Positions 62,125-64,000 of a stretch of DNA of 64,000 nt are shown piece after piece. Position numbers and translations under genes: made by a program. A model generated the notes under the pieces. The model saw only the letters and a program-made list of their open reading frames with translations. It did not search any database and was not told the origin of the DNA. How positions within the stretch are numbered: position 1 is the stretch's first letter; every line of letters starts with the position of its first letter. Origin of the DNA: Candidatus Uhrbacteria bacterium (GTDB lineage: Bacteria; Patescibacteria; ABY1; SG8-24; UBA9934); contig JABJOE010000002.1 in the NCBI GenBank assembly GCA_018664485.1, forward strand, positions 1 through 64,000. The letters run 5' to 3'.

Positions 62125-62151
62125 GTGTCCTCCAGAGCCAAAGTGAACAGC

Positions 62152-62180
62152 AAAAAGCGTGAACCGTCAAGGGTTCACGC
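62152..62180 (-). terminator. Terminator of the PBP gene
   Basis: Perfect GCGTGAACC..GGTTCACGC stem (62157-62180) followed on the minus strand by TTTTTGCTG. Confidence 0.85.
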
Positions 62181-62226
62181 TTTGTTTATTGCCGCTCTTT
62201 CATTTCACTTATTCTGTTTCCACGGC

Positions 62227-64000
62227 CTATTCCGCCTCTTCTTCTGGTACCAGGTCAAGTAGATCCGGAGCAGTTAGTGTCTCTCGTACCGAGACTAGAA
62301 CCGGAGAGATGTCAGCAGTCTCTTCATCGTTACCTGTAGTGACCCCACTTAGACTGTAGTCTCCCTCAAGAGCCACACTCCACTCGACGATGATTACAGA
62401 TGAAGGACTCTCAACTGTTGTGATAAGAGTTTCCTCACCCGTCCAAAGATTTAGTGCAGTGAGCGTGATCTCTGACACATCACTTGCGCCGGCAATCTCC
62501 ACAGCGATTTGATAGGTGTCGTTAGACTGTTCGATTTCTTGTGACGCAAACGGATTTGTAATTCGCGCTTGAGAACTGTCACCGGCCTCGGTTACTTCGA
62601 TAAGAATTTTATCTTCGCTTGCGTTATCGATGTCGTCGTAGGCGACAACCTTAAGCGTGTGTTCTCCGACTTCAACCCAGCTTGGAAGAGAGAGGGTTGT
62701 GCCGCTCTTGCTGCTGCTTTGTTTTACGAAGACATCATCTATCCAGTAGGTTACCCGATCAATTCCACGCTTTGCATCGGCGTCGATGTCAACGCGAAAC
62801 GATCGATCAACTTCGTCGTGATTTGAAGGCTCATCGATGTCGATATCAGGCTCGTTAGACTTCACGTGAAGGTCGTCTTTATCCTCTGGAATATCGCAAG
62901 ACTCTTTTGCAACCTCGCCTTCTTCAAGCTCTTCGTTTGAGCGCACGAGATACTCCTGAACGTTCGCCTCCCACGCCACATAAGAGCTATCTGTAGGCTC
63001 GTCTACTAGAGTAAGCGGGTCGGACGGACTGATGTAGTGAAGTATCGTGTGATAGTCTCCACAGAATTTTTCTTCAATATAACTTTCGGGCGTTCGCTCG
63101 GTTGCAAGCTTTCCAGAAGCCTTGTCGAGCACGACGAGTTCGCTTGGAATTTCTCCATCCAACATTGCAATTCCGGTTATCGGAATCTCGGGGCTAACAA
63201 ACCCTTCGGCAGCCTGGCCTGCGAGCGCCGCATTCATGTACTGGTTCCACACAGGTGCCGCAACAGACGACCCACCGGATCCGCGATTCATAGTTGTACC
63301 GTCCGTGTTTCCTGTCCACACACCAGCCACAAGTGAAGGCGTGTAACCCATTGTCCAGGCGTCGTTGTAGTCGTTAGTTGTTCCGGTCTTGGCGGCAGCA
63401 GGACGGCCCGAAAGCGCAAGGTAGCTTGATGCTCCAAAGTAAGGTGTGCGTGCATTGTTGTCGGACAGAACGTCACTTATCATCCGGGCGATGTTTGCCT
63501 CAAGAACCTTCTCGCCTTCATGTTCTTCAGCCCTCCACTCTTCTAAAATTTCACCGGCACTGTCTTTGACCATCAGGATGGAAACAGGCTCGTGGTAAAC
63601 ACCTTCAGACGCGAGCGTTGCATACGCTGCGGTGTGATCAAGAAGTGTTACCTCGGCTCCACCAAGAACCATTGAAAGTCCCACCGTTGAAGGGTCTGTA
63701 AGTGTGGAGTAGCCAAGCCGCTGAGCGAAATCCATACCCTCTTCGATTCCGACAAGGTAAAGCATTTTAACAGCTGGAATGTTAAGAGAACCCTGCAATG
63801 CTGAACGGACTGTGACAGGTCCGTGTTCTTCAAGATCGTAGTTGTTTGGTTGGTAGTTTCCAGTTGCAGTTACGAAGGTTGTGAGCACGTCCCAAAGGAT
63901 TGTGTTTGGCGTGTACCCGCGTTCAAATGCCGCTGTGTAAATAATAGGCTTAAAGCTAGATCCCGGCTGCAGCGAGCTCATGGCGATGTTTACCTTTCCA
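62227..64000 (-). CDS. Class A penicillin-binding protein, C-terminal part (partial)
   Basis: 591 codons are in the window and the gene continues past the right edge. The transpeptidase domain carries all three motifs: S-x-x-K in QPGSSFKPIIY, S-x-N in QGSLNIPAVK, and KTGTTNDYNDAWTMGY. Behind it lie an acidic linker (DIPEDKDDLHVKSNEPDID) and two immunoglobulin-like beta domains (about 200 residues), with an acidic end, LVPEEEAE. The glycosyltransferase domain should lie outside the window. PBP1a-like by layout; the beta-domain tail is longer than in E. coli. Confidence 0.92.
   Translation of the reverse strand, partial: GKVNIAMSSLQPGSSFKPIIYTAAFERGYTPNTILWDVLTTFVTATGNYQPNNYDLEEHGPVTVRSALQGSLNIPAVKMLYLVGIEEGMDFAQRLGYSTLTDPSTVGLSMVLGGAEVTLLDHTAAYATLASEGVYHEPVSILMVKDSAGEILEEWRAEEHEGEKVLEANIARMISDVLSDNNARTPYFGASSYLALSGRPAAAKTGTTNDYNDAWTMGYTPSLVAGVWTGNTDGTTMNRGSGGSSVAAPVWNQYMNAALAGQAAEGFVSPEIPITGIAMLDGEIPSELVVLDKASGKLATERTPESYIEEKFCGDYHTILHYISPSDPLTLVDEPTDSSYVAWEANVQEYLVRSNEELEEGEVAKESCDIPEDKDDLHVKSNEPDIDIDEPSNHDEVDRSFRVDIDADAKRGIDRVTYWIDDVFVKQSSSKSGTTLSLPSWVEVGEHTLKVVAYDDIDNASEDKILIEVTEAGDSSQARITNPFASQEIEQSNDTYQIAVEIAGASDVSEITLTALNLWTGEETLITTVESPSSVIIVEWSVALEGDYSLSGVTTGNDEETADISPVLVSVRETLTAPDLLDLVPEEEAE

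Noticed and set aside
62860..62875. parS-like CACGTG site inside the PBP gene
   Set aside because: Only the 10-bp core TTCACGTGAA matches; six flanking positions differ and it is coding sequence.
1..64000. CRISPR arrays, insertion sequences, rRNA genes
   Set aside because: No regularly spaced direct repeats, transposase ORFs or rRNA sequences were recognised.

Overview
The window is a bacterial chromosome segment using the standard code (TGA acts as a stop, for example at the end of the DUF167 gene and of the accessory microproteins). The gene set and style suggest a Candidate Phyla Radiation (Patescibacteria, Parcubacteria-like) organism: compact housekeeping genes, a very large secreted surface-protein operon with hyperacidic tails, a Wzy/TPR membrane protein, a RodZ-like HTH protein, RmuC, a four-helix-bundle protein, and a pyruvate-kinase-like protein without its C domain. 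The phylum is an inference; no rRNA gene is present to confirm it.

Layout. 1-9.5 kb (mostly minus): 5' part of rpoB, recA, a RodZ-like protein, ftsK, divergent sodB, an epmA-efp pair and the rpsF-ssb-rpsR operon. 9.6-14.8 kb: a Trm11-like methyltransferase, then high-GC accessory genes on the plus strand (a repeated array of lipoprotein and membrane microproteins, and a caspase-fold protein without catalytic residues) surrounding ychF. 14.8-26.6 kb: a five-gene minus-strand surface operon from a TTGACG-N17-TATAAT promoter. 26.6-27.8 kb: a gene-free region with two exact DnaA boxes, two parS-like sites and degenerate repeats, ending in tRNA-Arg(CCT). It lies where the dominant gene direction changes, so it is my candidate for the replication origin and centromere, about 31 kb from dnaA. 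28-45 kb: rmuC, rpsT, holA, rnhB, polA, another high-GC accessory gene, a Xer recombinase, an MFS carrier, tRNA-His, tRNA-Arg(TCT), xth, rpsO, a NYN protein and pnp. 45.5-46.1 kb: a tight DnaA-box cluster next to a strong promoter driving an unclassified structured RNA. 46-57 kb: a DksA-like protein, lspA, comM, an M23 peptidase, hppA, a tandem pair of accessory paralogues, tig, a pyruvate-kinase-like gene, an IMPase-family gene and a DUF167 gene. 57-61 kb: the classical yidD-rnpA-rpmH / dnaA-dnaN block. 61-64 kb: two more accessory genes and the 3' part of a class A penicillin-binding protein.

Most unusual is a dispersed set of small high-GC accessory units (10.9-12.2, 13.4-14.8, 35.1-36.2, 52.5-53.4 and 61.2-62.1 kb). 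Most have their own sigma70-type promoter with exactly 17 bp spacing, an inverted repeat at or downstream of the promoter, a short secreted, membrane or unknown ORF, and a private hairpin terminator. They sit between housekeeping operons and some are tandemly duplicated. Remarks on base composition and codon use are by eye; no computation or database search was done.
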